NCBI RefSeq assembly: GCF_900445255.1
Contig: NZ_UAPU01000005.1
Coordinates: 383,001 to 447,000 of the forward strand
Origin: Anaerobiospirillum thomasii
Lineage (GTDB): Bacteria; Pseudomonadota; Gammaproteobacteria; Enterobacterales; Succinivibrionaceae
Reading direction: 5' to 3'
DNA: 64,000 nucleotides
The notes under the pieces were generated by a model. The model saw nothing but the letters and a program-made list of their open reading frames with translations. It was not told the DNA's origin and did not search any database. Positions 35,085 to 43,910 of the stretch are shown in pieces; the first letter of the stretch is position 1, and the number at the start of each line of letters is the position of its first letter. A program made the position numbers and the translations under genes.

Positions 35085-37199
35085 CTAATTGCCCCTATCT
35101 ACACCAAACCACATAAACATTCCAAGATCAGAACGTCTGGCTGCATTAAATGCCTGGTTTAAGTTCTCATCATCAGTAAATGCAATTGCATCAGAAATAG
35201 TATCAAAACACTTTATATTGTTCTCATCATCAACCTGCAGTCCGCGCAGCTTAGGTATAATCTTCATCTCAATCTGATCAGCAAGAGCAAGCTTGATATT
35301 GTCCTTATCTGGATATCTTAATATATACTCATTAATAGAATTTCTTACACGATAACCAAAGCCTTTACCAATATATCTGAGGGCAGTATTGATATTGCCA
35401 ATTTTTTCTATACAGTCATCAAGTTCAGATGTAGAGTCTTTATTCTCGCACTCGCACCATTTTTTGAATGTCGACAGTGACAGGTTATATTTTGTTTCAA
35501 ATTCATTAAGTCTATTATTACGAGATTTTGGGGCTAATGAACTTGGAGCACCGAAATGCAGAACATTAGATCTGTCAAGAACCTTATCTGACAGTGCAAA
35601 TGTTGACTCATCCTCATTCATAGTACCGACAAAAAGTACATTCCCGCCAATACTGAAATTAATATTGTCAGATATTCTGATTCTTGAGTTTTCATTATTG
35701 ATGGTTCTTAGCTCAAGCTTTGATAAAAACTCAGAGAAATAATATTCAATGCGGGCAAGATTCATCTCATCTAAAAGCACCAGAAGCATTCTGTCTGTAA
35801 GTTTTTCAGATGGAGTTAAGTTTGCCTCTTCACTGAAGAAATACAAGGATTTTACAAGATCAGTGGCCTTATATTTATTTTCAAGGAAGTTATAAAAACC
35901 AAGCAGATCATCAATTGAGTCCCAGCGAGGCTGCACTGCAACGTGCTCTTGATACATGCCAAAGAATTTGGCATAGGCTGTTGGCAGCAAGGTTTTACCA
36001 GTTCCTGAAACACCAGCAAGAACGGCAATTGGATTTACATCCTGTACTTTTAATGAAGTGTGAAATGCATTAATGATTCTGCTATTAAATATAATACCGT
36101 TATCCTCAAGATGATCTTTAAAGTCAGATAAAGCACTCTCCTCTGATAAGCCATCATCGAGATTATTTTTGGCAAACTTATTTTGTATGGCTGCAGGGCA
36201 GTCATCAAAATCACTATAAGCTCCCTGTTTATTGGTGCTTAGATTTTCAAGCTCATGCTGTTTTTTAGCAATACGCTCCTGCAAAGAGTTTAATTTAAAC
36301 AGATCCTCTAGTTTGCTCTCAAGAGACTTGTCTAAAGATGCATTATTAATCTCGCTTTCGCTATGTTTTATCTGTTCGTTTAAAGAGTTAAGCTTATCTT
36401 CAAGCTCCTGTTTCTTATCAAGAAGCTCGCTGATTTTAGCATCAAGATTTGAAATATCTTTTTCCTGTACCCCTTTTTGCACCATATCATCAACTTTCTG
36501 GAAAACTGAGTCAACAGCGCTTTGTACATGGGCAAAAGTCTGCTCCTGGTTTAACTTGTCAAGCTCTAACTCCTTTTCTTTTATCTGTGAGTCAAGTTTT
36601 TGTATATGAGCATCAAGATTTGAGCTTTCTTTTTCATTAACCTCATTTTGAACAAGCTCATCAACCTTCTGGAAGACTGAATCCATAGCCTTTTGCACAT
36701 GAGCATAAGCCTGATCCTGATCAAGCTGCTTAAGCTCTTCTTTTTTCTGCTTTATCTTTTCATCAAGCTCGTCAGCCTCAAGACTCTTTCTTTCCTCTAT
36801 AAATTCCTTTAAAGCCTCACTTTCGTTGATCTGCAGCTTAATATCACTAAGATGCTTTAATTTGGAATCAATCTCCTCGGTAAGGCCGCGGGCAACGCCT
36901 ATTAATTGCTCATTAGCTTTCTGCGTTGCTTCATTTTCCTGCGCCAGCTTCTGTTTACTGGCGATTTTCTCTTCAAGATTTGCAAGCTCTTTTTTCTTCT
37001 CTTCAACCTCACTTACAATATCAATAGTTTTTTTCTCGCCATCGCTTAAATCCTTAAATCTGTAATATAAATAGCTATTACCGTTACTGATGGTGTAGAA
37101 CAGATATATAATCGCCATAAAGAAGAAAAGTATGGCTATAATTCCTACAAAATCCCAGACTTCTAATGCGCTAAATACGCTGGTTTCTTCAGTGCTCAT
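35085..37199 (-). CDS. Membrane-anchored coiled-coil McrB-like AAA protein
   Basis: The 704-residue protein has a single N-terminal membrane helix (about 14-36), a long coiled coil (about 55-325) and an McrB-type AAA domain. The Walker A is AGVSGTGKT at 395-403, the Walker B is LLVLLDEMNLAR at 472-483, and GTMNED at 525-530 corresponds to the McrB NTxD sensor region; an Asp-Arg follows at 542-543. McrB proteins normally bind a target and drive the McrC nuclease with GTP. Here the target-binding domain is replaced by coiled coil, the hallmark of CoCoNuT systems. Residues 159-199 and 216-256 are an internal duplication with a 57-residue period. Confidence 0.8.
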   Translation of the reverse strand: MSTEETSVFSALEVWDFVGIIAILFFFMAIIYLFYTISNGNSYLYYRFKDLSDGEKKTIDIVSEVEEKKKELANLEEKIASKQKLAQENEATQKANEQLIGVARGLTEEIDSKLKHLSDIKLQINESEALKEFIEERKSLEADELDEKIKQKKEELKQLDQDQAYAHVQKAMDSVFQKVDELVQNEVNEKESSNLDAHIQKLDSQIKEKELELDKLNQEQTFAHVQSAVDSVFQKVDDMVQKGVQEKDISNLDAKISELLDKKQELEDKLNSLNEQIKHSESEINNASLDKSLESKLEDLFKLNSLQERIAKKQHELENLSTNKQGAYSDFDDCPAAIQNKFAKNNLDDGLSEESALSDFKDHLEDNGIIFNSRIINAFHTSLKVQDVNPIAVLAGVSGTGKTLLPTAYAKFFGMYQEHVAVQPRWDSIDDLLGFYNFLENKYKATDLVKSLYFFSEEANLTPSEKLTDRMLLVLLDEMNLARIEYYFSEFLSKLELRTINNENSRIRISDNINFSIGGNVLFVGTMNEDESTFALSDKVLDRSNVLHFGAPSSLAPKSRNNRLNEFETKYNLSLSTFKKWCECENKDSTSELDDCIEKIGNINTALRYIGKGFGYRVRNSINEYILRYPDKDNIKLALADQIEMKIIPKLRGLQVDDENNIKCFDTISDAIAFTDDENLNQAFNAARRSDLGMFMWFGVDRGN

Positions 37200-37219
37200 T
37201 TTTTCCCTCTTTATGTAAA

Positions 37220-39103
37220 TTATTCGTTAGCGTCTGATGTTTTATTAACATTATCTAAAATAGCCTGCAGTGCTGACAGCTCCTGCTTGATACCGTCTAT
37301 ATCAGCATTTAAATTAGATGATGAAATCGTAGATGAAATATCTTTTATCTGATTGGCCATATCTTTAAGATGCAGCAGATCTGAAGATAAGTCTTTAAGA
37401 CTTTGTGAAATAGCCTTTATATCTGCCTGTCCTTTATTAACGTTATCAGCAAGATCATTTACACTCTTGCTGCTACCCTGAGCCAGTCCTGTCAGATTGC
37501 TCAAAGTGCCATCTAATGCCGCAATTTTTTTACTATTGCTCTCAACACTCGTTAAAAGACTGCCTAAAGACTTGTCTAAGGCATCTGAGTTCTTAATACT
37601 TGTATCGACACGGGTCATCATAGTGTTCAAAGCAGTATCAAAAGAGCCTAAAGAGGCTGCATTGCTATTGATCCTGTTATCAAGGGCATCTATGGTCTTT
37701 ATGACATCTGTAATGCTTTGTGTAACCTTGGAGCTTAGAGCTTCAACCTTTTCTAAGGTTTGGCCTATCTCATCAAGCCCCTTGATGGCTTTGGCATAAT
37801 TGTCTGATGATGTGCCAAGATCCTTGTTGATAGCTGTAAGGCTCTGCTGCATGGTGGACATGCTAACCTGTACTGCATTAATATTTACAGATGTATCTTT
37901 AAGATCTGTGTTAAAGGTATTTAATGTACTCTGCAGTGTGTTCCTGTGATTTTGAACATCCTTGGCAAATGCATCAATACTGCCCTTAAGCTCACCCTGA
38001 ATAGTCTGAACATTGCCTTTAAGATCACTGTTGATAGCCTTGACACTGCCGGTCAAATCGTTTTTAAGAGTATTTACACTGGTGCTAAAATCATTTTTAA
38101 GAGTAGCTACACTGCCATCTAAATTGCTTTTAATAGCTAAAACTCCGTCTTCTACTGTAGTTTTAATAGAAGCCACACCGCCTTCTAAGGTATTTGTAAC
38201 AGAATCTACACTGCCTTTTATATTCTTGGCTGAGTTTAGAATATTGTTATGCTCGTTTTGAATGCCTTCTCTGATTTTAGCTACCTGACCTTCTAAGCTG
38301 CCTATGGTCTGAATAAAATCTTTGGTTGTATTTACACCTTTATCTATGGTCTCAGAGCTACCCTCCAGCGCAACTGCACTGTTCTGCAGGCTTGAGGCTG
38401 CACTTTGCAAAGTAGATGCATAATTCTCATATGAAGAGACCAGAGCATTCATCTTTTCTTTTAACTGATTTGCCACCTCATCCTGGGTAAGAAGCTCTTT
38501 TAACTTCTCCTTTCTTGCTGCTATCTGGGTCTCAAGACCTGAACTTTCATTCTTTAAGTTGTTATTGCGACGCAGCAGCTCTTCATTTTCTTTATAAATC
38601 TCAACATTGCTGTCTTTGACAATTCTGGCAGCGGCATTATCTACAATAAGCTTCTGATATTGAGTATTAAGTGTAGATACCTTGGCTACAAGATCATTAT
38701 AGTTGTCCTGCTTGGCCTTATACTCGGCAATAAAGGCCTCGGCCTCCTTCTTATCCTTAAGAAGATTTTCATTTTCCTTTACTAAAGAGCTGTTTTCATG
38801 CTTAAGATCTTTATTTATAAAGGTTAATGATTTCTGCTCTCTTTGCAGCTCGATGATTTCCTGCTTCAGAGCCAGTGATTTTTCCAGTGTTTCATGATAT
38901 GTCTGCAGGGTATTGTTAATCTTATATCGCTCACCTGCCTGCCATACTATATAGGCACAGGAGCCTATAAAGCAGACAAATAAAGTCGTTATAAGCAGTA
39001 CAAATTTTGAAGAGCCTGTCTTATAGGAAACAAAACCTCTAGGAGCGGGTTTAATAATGCGGTCAGCGGCATTACTGTCTTTATCACCGTTCATATCAAT
39101 CAT
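37220..39103 (-). CDS. Membrane-anchored coiled-coil protein with 11-residue repeats
   Basis: The 627-residue protein has a short cytoplasmic start, one membrane helix (about 34-53) and then an almost purely helical, Leu/Ala/Lys/Asn-rich body. Residues 294-381 consist of eight consecutive 11-residue units such as NLDGSVATLKN and DLTGSVKAINS, a hendecad repeat that builds right-handed or straight coiled coils. I see no enzymatic motif. The ATG at 39103 has AGGAG ten bases upstream and overlaps the helicase stop (ATGATTGA); a TTG two codons earlier is possible. Position, membrane anchor and coiled coil match the McrB-like protein next to it, so the two may assemble together at the membrane. Confidence 0.7.
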   Translation of the reverse strand: MIDMNGDKDSNAADRIIKPAPRGFVSYKTGSSKFVLLITTLFVCFIGSCAYIVWQAGERYKINNTLQTYHETLEKSLALKQEIIELQREQKSLTFINKDLKHENSSLVKENENLLKDKKEAEAFIAEYKAKQDNYNDLVAKVSTLNTQYQKLIVDNAAARIVKDSNVEIYKENEELLRRNNNLKNESSGLETQIAARKEKLKELLTQDEVANQLKEKMNALVSSYENYASTLQSAASSLQNSAVALEGSSETIDKGVNTTKDFIQTIGSLEGQVAKIREGIQNEHNNILNSAKNIKGSVDSVTNTLEGGVASIKTTVEDGVLAIKSNLDGSVATLKNDFSTSVNTLKNDLTGSVKAINSDLKGNVQTIQGELKGSIDAFAKDVQNHRNTLQSTLNTFNTDLKDTSVNINAVQVSMSTMQQSLTAINKDLGTSSDNYAKAIKGLDEIGQTLEKVEALSSKVTQSITDVIKTIDALDNRINSNAASLGSFDTALNTMMTRVDTSIKNSDALDKSLGSLLTSVESNSKKIAALDGTLSNLTGLAQGSSKSVNDLADNVNKGQADIKAISQSLKDLSSDLLHLKDMANQIKDISSTISSSNLNADIDGIKQELSALQAILDNVNKTSDANE

Positions 39104-42100
39104 CTTCAATCAGCTCCTTATATCTATCAATAATTTGTTCAACACAGGATTGTACATTGGAATTAATCTCGGAATTTCTAAACTCCATAACCTCAAGAGG
39201 TGAGGATGGTGAATACCGTATGGCATTTTTACGGCTTATGTCATAGTCAATTGAGTCACTGCCGCTATTGACATAGTGCTGTGCACCATTGCACTCAATA
39301 GCAATGCCTATAACACCACTGAAAGCTAAACCGCCTGTATGCTCCTTGAGCAAAGTATTGTCTATAAGAGCTATATCCACACGATATGTTTTAGCAGCAG
39401 ATGCAACTGCATACTGCGTTTTTAACACGCATCTGTCAGAGAGGTTCTGTGTATCAAGAGCTGTTTTCAAGGCTCTGAATAAAAGCCCCTCCTCCAGCGT
39501 GTCAATAAATCTGTTATCAATAAGCTCATCTATGCCAGGCTCATCAAGTTTGAGTCTGTTTTTTCTTATCTGATCTGATGCCTGCACCAGGGCTCTTATA
39601 TAGCTGTAATAGGAGTTAGCGGCCTGCTCTTTGCTGCCTACAACAAAGACATAGTCACGGGCGCGTGATATGGCAACATTGATAAGATGAGGATCTGCTA
39701 CAAATTTATTGTTACCCTTAAGACACAGGCTAAATATAATAGTATCTCGCTCCTGTCCCTGAAATGAGTGTACAGTAGATGTATATAAATACTGAGGCTC
39801 TATGTGCCTTAGATATTGATCCTGTAAAATAAGATTCTTTATATACTCAACCTGACTGACAAAAGGAGCTATGACACCCACAGTTCCTTTATAACGCCTG
39901 TTATCTGCAAAAAAGCCTCTTAAAAGCTCAATGATGGCCTCAGCCTCTTTTTTAAAGACATTTTTGCCAGAGCCTTTTTCATCATCTAAAGGAGCGTCTA
40001 TAAAATGTATACCCTTGTCTGCATCAAGCAGATAATCACTGCTGCAGGATCTGTTTATATAGGCAGATCTTAAAGCGCTGTTATAAAAATATTTGGATAT
40101 ATATTCTGTAATCTTTGGCTCTGATCGTCTGTTGTTAAGCAGACTTAATTTTCTTATATGGCTTGGTGAAACTACATAATTCTCAATAAAATCATAGGCC
40201 GAGGCTGAGAAGTTGAACATATTGGCATAGTTGGTAATGCCTGTGTGGTTAACTCTGTTCAACAATAATGCTATGAGTTTGTTACTTATACCATTGATTG
40301 GCTCTAACTGCTTTGGATCGCCCACCACAGCCACTCTTTTAGCCCGAAAGAGCACAGGTATAATAGAAATAAAATCAAACTGAGATGACTCATCAATAAT
40401 GATTAAATCAAAGATCTCTGCCTTTAAAGGCACTGATTTGGCAACGGAGAGAATGGATGTGGATACCACAGGAAAATGTCTGAACACCTCCTCTGCCATT
40501 TCTTGCTTGAGATCATCTGGATTAAAGCCATTTTTTATCTTGTAAAGATGCGGTGCAAGTCTTGTTGATACATACTCTCTTGTCTTTTCCTTAAAAAAGA
40601 TGGCAATTGTATCTAAAGACTCAAGCTTAGACTTGTCCTTAAAAGATAATGAGTACAGCCTGTCACGTATTTTATTTATATCAGTTCTGTCTTCTTTGTT
40701 TAAGAGCCTGTTCTCAAGCAGTATTGATAATGTGTTTTCTAATTTAGAGCACACAGAAATAAGGTGGTTTAGCTCATCTAAACATTTTTGTACTGCCACA
40801 ATATCATGCTTTAAAAAATCCTTTTTTAAATCAAGGATAAGCATCTCAAGTCTAAAGATATTTGGCTTTAAGATCCTTATATCTTTAAGGCGTTTTTGAC
40901 ATTTTTGCAGTAAATCTGAAATGGCCTGCTTATTTAGATCAAAGATTCTGCTCTCATCTACAGCAGTTATACTGCTCTCATCTGTCTTTAACATAAGAGA
41001 TGACAGATGCTCAAATAAAGCCTTTAATTTGGTATCCTGCTTTATAACTATATCTGCCAGCCTTAGCGCTTTATTAGCTTTTCTTATGGCCTGCGGCAGC
41101 TGTTCCTTATAAATGTAGAGATACTCACACAGAGCCTTAAAAGAGCTGTTCTGATTATTGTCAGTCTGCTCTCTTATGGTATCAAAACAGTTAAAAACCT
41201 TATCTGAAGAGACTGCCGTATTTGAAAAGCCTTTTTTTATCAGTGATGAAAAGCTTAAATCTACACTGTGTTCTTTGCTTTTAAGCTCTGTATTAAACTC
41301 TACAGACTGCCCATTTAAATCAAAAACAGCCTTTTGATTAAAAGCACTTATAGCGGCATGATTATACGATGAGATAAGACACCTTTGACCGCGCAGCATA
41401 CTGTTCATGGCGGCTGTGGCAATGGTATAGGTTTTACCTGTACCAGGAGGTCCCTGCAGCAAAGTTATTTTATTATTTAAAAATGATTTGACGGCCTGTA
41501 CCTGATACTCATCAAGTTTAAATTCATCATTAAGACAATAGCACAGACTTGACTGTTCTTTGACAAAGGCATTGATACCTGATGTGCTGTCAGTCTCCTG
41601 ATGCCTGGCGGTATTATTATGTGCACCTTTGACAATTGCCTTATCAATGAGTGCAGATGATTCATACAACACATCAAGACAGCTTGAAGGCAGCTTTTGC
41701 TGCAGTGCAAGCTGTGCAATTTCTCTTATCTCTCTTGCACACTGTGATGTTGCTGTATTTTTAATCTGACCTACAAGGCATGAATTATATATCTCACTGC
41801 CTTTATTGTGTTTAATATGACCTATCTGCGAGAGCTTTTTAAAATCAAAATCATTTTTATAGGCAAAGTAATTATAAAAATAGTGCTTGAACAGTCTTAA
41901 AGATTCAGTTACAGGATCGCTGCTTGTAGATATTTTTCTTTTAAATTCAGCAAGAAAATTGCTTAATACAACATAAGCACTGCCATAGGTATCTTTTTTG
42001 CCTGGTGGAAAGATTTCATTTATCTTCTCAAGAAAATAATTATTTATAAAAGGGGTGGTTAGATCATCCACCTGTCCTCTATAGGTATTTACCTCACCTC

Positions 42101-42695
42101 TTACTGTTTCAATATCCTTGATATTAAAATAAAAAACAGGAACTAATGTAATATCTGAGCTCTTGCTATCCTCGCTGTCTTTACTACCTGAAGATACAAA
42201 TTTAATAACAGGAAAACCTATAATATAGCGCGAGTTAAGAAGAATCTGCTTATTGTCAAAGCTTCTGAATTTTACAGAGAAGCTGTCTGCATCATGATAA
42301 GAGAACTCAGCTGATTTTAAAAGCAGATGCTGACTGCCATTTATAAGAAATTCAAGGTTTGCGTGCGATCTTTCATAGGCATCGGCCAGTATCTCTAAAA
42401 AGGTGCCAAAAGAGCACTGATCAAGCATAGAGCTGTCAGATCTGTTATGCTCCTGCCTATTAAAGTACCTTAATTTATAGGTCTGAGTTGTATAGTATTT
42501 AAGACCTGATGATGGAGACTGAACAATAAAGCCTTCCTGTAACAGGGAAACTATACAGTCACTTATCTGATCTGACCTTATAATGCCCTTATCTACCAGG
42601 CTGAACATGGCTTTATCTATATAAAATGAATCTGTATAGGTATTAAGGTATTCTTTAACCTCTTTAAGCTCTTTGATATTATTCAAACCAGTCAT
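39096..42695 (-). CDS. UPF1-like SF1 helicase with C-terminal Vsr/DUF559-type nuclease domain
   Basis: The 1199-residue protein has an N-terminal region (1-385) without a known domain, then an SF1B helicase core. Walker A is GPPGTGKT at 415-422, motif II is DESSQ at 768-772, motif III is GDPKQLEPI at 792-800, motif V is TVHSFQGQERD at 974-984 and motif VI is VAISRARDY at 1007-1015. A 300-residue helical insertion separates motifs I and II. Residues about 1065-1199 look like a DUF559/DUF2726 or Vsr-type PD-(D/E)XK nuclease, with Glu1068/1069, YRVDIAL (Asp1107), IECNGAQHY (Glu1134) and a later DISRKNAI. It opens the five-gene operon. UPF1-like helicases suggest RNA as substrate. Confidence 0.85.
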   Translation of the reverse strand: MTGLNNIKELKEVKEYLNTYTDSFYIDKAMFSLVDKGIIRSDQISDCIVSLLQEGFIVQSPSSGLKYYTTQTYKLRYFNRQEHNRSDSSMLDQCSFGTFLEILADAYERSHANLEFLINGSQHLLLKSAEFSYHDADSFSVKFRSFDNKQILLNSRYIIGFPVIKFVSSGSKDSEDSKSSDITLVPVFYFNIKDIETVRGEVNTYRGQVDDLTTPFINNYFLEKINEIFPPGKKDTYGSAYVVLSNFLAEFKRKISTSSDPVTESLRLFKHYFYNYFAYKNDFDFKKLSQIGHIKHNKGSEIYNSCLVGQIKNTATSQCAREIREIAQLALQQKLPSSCLDVLYESSALIDKAIVKGAHNNTARHQETDSTSGINAFVKEQSSLCYCLNDEFKLDEYQVQAVKSFLNNKITLLQGPPGTGKTYTIATAAMNSMLRGQRCLISSYNHAAISAFNQKAVFDLNGQSVEFNTELKSKEHSVDLSFSSLIKKGFSNTAVSSDKVFNCFDTIREQTDNNQNSSFKALCEYLYIYKEQLPQAIRKANKALRLADIVIKQDTKLKALFEHLSSLMLKTDESSITAVDESRIFDLNKQAISDLLQKCQKRLKDIRILKPNIFRLEMLILDLKKDFLKHDIVAVQKCLDELNHLISVCSKLENTLSILLENRLLNKEDRTDINKIRDRLYSLSFKDKSKLESLDTIAIFFKEKTREYVSTRLAPHLYKIKNGFNPDDLKQEMAEEVFRHFPVVSTSILSVAKSVPLKAEIFDLIIIDESSQFDFISIIPVLFRAKRVAVVGDPKQLEPINGISNKLIALLLNRVNHTGITNYANMFNFSASAYDFIENYVVSPSHIRKLSLLNNRRSEPKITEYISKYFYNSALRSAYINRSCSSDYLLDADKGIHFIDAPLDDEKGSGKNVFKKEAEAIIELLRGFFADNRRYKGTVGVIAPFVSQVEYIKNLILQDQYLRHIEPQYLYTSTVHSFQGQERDTIIFSLCLKGNNKFVADPHLINVAISRARDYVFVVGSKEQAANSYYSYIRALVQASDQIRKNRLKLDEPGIDELIDNRFIDTLEEGLLFRALKTALDTQNLSDRCVLKTQYAVASAAKTYRVDIALIDNTLLKEHTGGLAFSGVIGIAIECNGAQHYVNSGSDSIDYDISRKNAIRYSPSSPLEVMEFRNSEINSNVQSCVEQIIDRYKELIEDD

Positions 42696-42778
42696 AAAAA
42701 ATAATTATAGTTATAAAATCAGGTAATAGTCGAGCTTAATTCTGTACAGCAGTCTTTAGTTTTTATACAGAGACGTTT

Positions 42779-42829
42779 ACATGGTGTTTATAAAATAGTA
42801 ATAAAACGTAAACTATTCTATTACCATGT
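42779..42829. promoter_or_regulatory. Nested inverted repeats upstream of the helicase operon
   Basis: ACATGGT (42779-42785) and ACCATGT (42823-42829) enclose AATAGT (42794-42799) and ACTATT (42812-42817). GTTTAC (42775) and GTAAAC (42808) form another pair. The structure lies 80-135 bases before the helicase ATG and could bind a repressor or form a cruciform. No regulator is encoded in the operon itself. Confidence 0.5.
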
Positions 42830-43032
42830 ATATAAATTACAAACTAAGCAGACATATAATAGCACTAAAAAAGTTAATGTCTATTTTTTAAGTCACATTT
42901 TTTATAACAATATAATCTATTCAGGGACGGTAATTGATTTTAAATAAGAGGATGCCTCAGAGCTGATACTAAAAAGTTATTAGAAAAAAGAGTTATGCCG
43001 AACATAATTTAATGTTCTCTTCCCTTTTTATA

Positions 43033-43052
43033 TGGCTGCCAGATACGGCAGC
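43033..43052 (-). terminator. Probable terminator hairpin of upp
   Basis: GGCTGCC and GGCAGCC form a 7-bp GC-rich stem with a 6-base loop, 30 bases past the upp stop. The minus strand continues ATATAAAAAGGG, so the T tract is missing. A second hairpin, GAACAT / ATGTTC, follows at 43003-43020. Confidence 0.5.
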
Positions 43053-43081
43053 CTTGCGATAAGAGACTTTAATAAATATCT

Positions 43082-43738
43082 TTAATCAAGTTTGGCGCCA
43101 AAGGCCAGATCGCCTGCATCTCCAATACCTGGCACAATATAACTGTGGGCATCAAGAGATGGATCTACAGTGGCAACAAAGAGATCGCTTACCTTATCCC
43201 CAAGAGTTTTATTGATATAATCAAGAGCCTGCTCAGATGCCACAATGGAGCAGATAATCACCCTTTTTGGCTTGCTCTTGCTTAAAATAGCATTGTAGGC
43301 AACTTCCATAGAGCTGCCTGTGGCCAGCATTGGATCACATAAAATTACAGTCTTGTCATCAAGCTCAGGTAAAACCAGGTATTCAACATGAATGGTAAAA
43401 TTATTGGCATCGCGATACTTTCTATAGGCTGAGACAAAGCAGTTTTCAGCTCTGTCAAAGACTGAGAGCACACCATTGTGCAATGGCAGACCGGCACGCA
43501 GAATAGATGCCACAACCAGCTTTTCATCAATAAGATTGACCTCTTTAACGCCAAGAGGTGTGGTTACAGACTGTTTTGAATAGGATAAGGTCTGACTTAT
43601 TTCATATGAGAGCATCTGTCCTATACGTTCAATATTGTTTCTAAAGCGCATAGGATCGTTTTGTATATTTATATCACGCAGCTCGCTGGTAAAATAGTTG
43701 ATTACTGTATTTTTATCCTCAAGATTGTGAATACGCAT
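43082..43738 (-). CDS. upp: Uracil phosphoribosyltransferase
   Basis: The 218-residue protein carries the PRPP-binding loop VILCDPMLATGSSM and the uracil-binding closing stretch YIVPGIGDAGDLAFG, both diagnostic of Upp. It makes UMP from uracil and PRPP in pyrimidine salvage. The start MRIHNLEDKNTVINYF resembles the Bacteroides-like Upp subgroup and follows GGAGAGCCT; the frame extends to 43804, but the extra 22 residues have no counterpart in the family. It stands alone between the accessory operon and a SNF2 helicase. Confidence 0.95.
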   Translation of the reverse strand: MRIHNLEDKNTVINYFTSELRDINIQNDPMRFRNNIERIGQMLSYEISQTLSYSKQSVTTPLGVKEVNLIDEKLVVASILRAGLPLHNGVLSVFDRAENCFVSAYRKYRDANNFTIHVEYLVLPELDDKTVILCDPMLATGSSMEVAYNAILSKSKPKRVIICSIVASEQALDYINKTLGDKVSDLFVATVDPSLDAHSYIVPGIGDAGDLAFGAKLD

Positions 43739-43910
43739 AGGCTCTCCAAAGACATGACCATAGATTTGTGACAGACACATGATAAATTTTATTAATTCTA
43801 TCACAAAAATCTACAGTCTTTACATTTACTTTGTTATACAAAGAGCATGATGGCAAGGTGCTGTTTAGCGCACTGCGCATGCTCTTTGTCAGCCTTATAC
43901 AGACAGCCTA

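Larger units (their letters stand above)
42696..43081. other. Promoter region of the five-gene operon and end of upp
   Basis: No gene is seen in these 386 bases. They hold a nested inverted repeat at 42775-42829 in front of the helicase gene and hairpins near 43003-43052 after upp. Confidence 0.6.

Noticed and set aside
36232-36609. Plus-strand frames of 125 and 63 residues
   Set aside because: They are antisense to the coiled-coil region of the McrB-like gene and are Ser/Leu-rich shadows.
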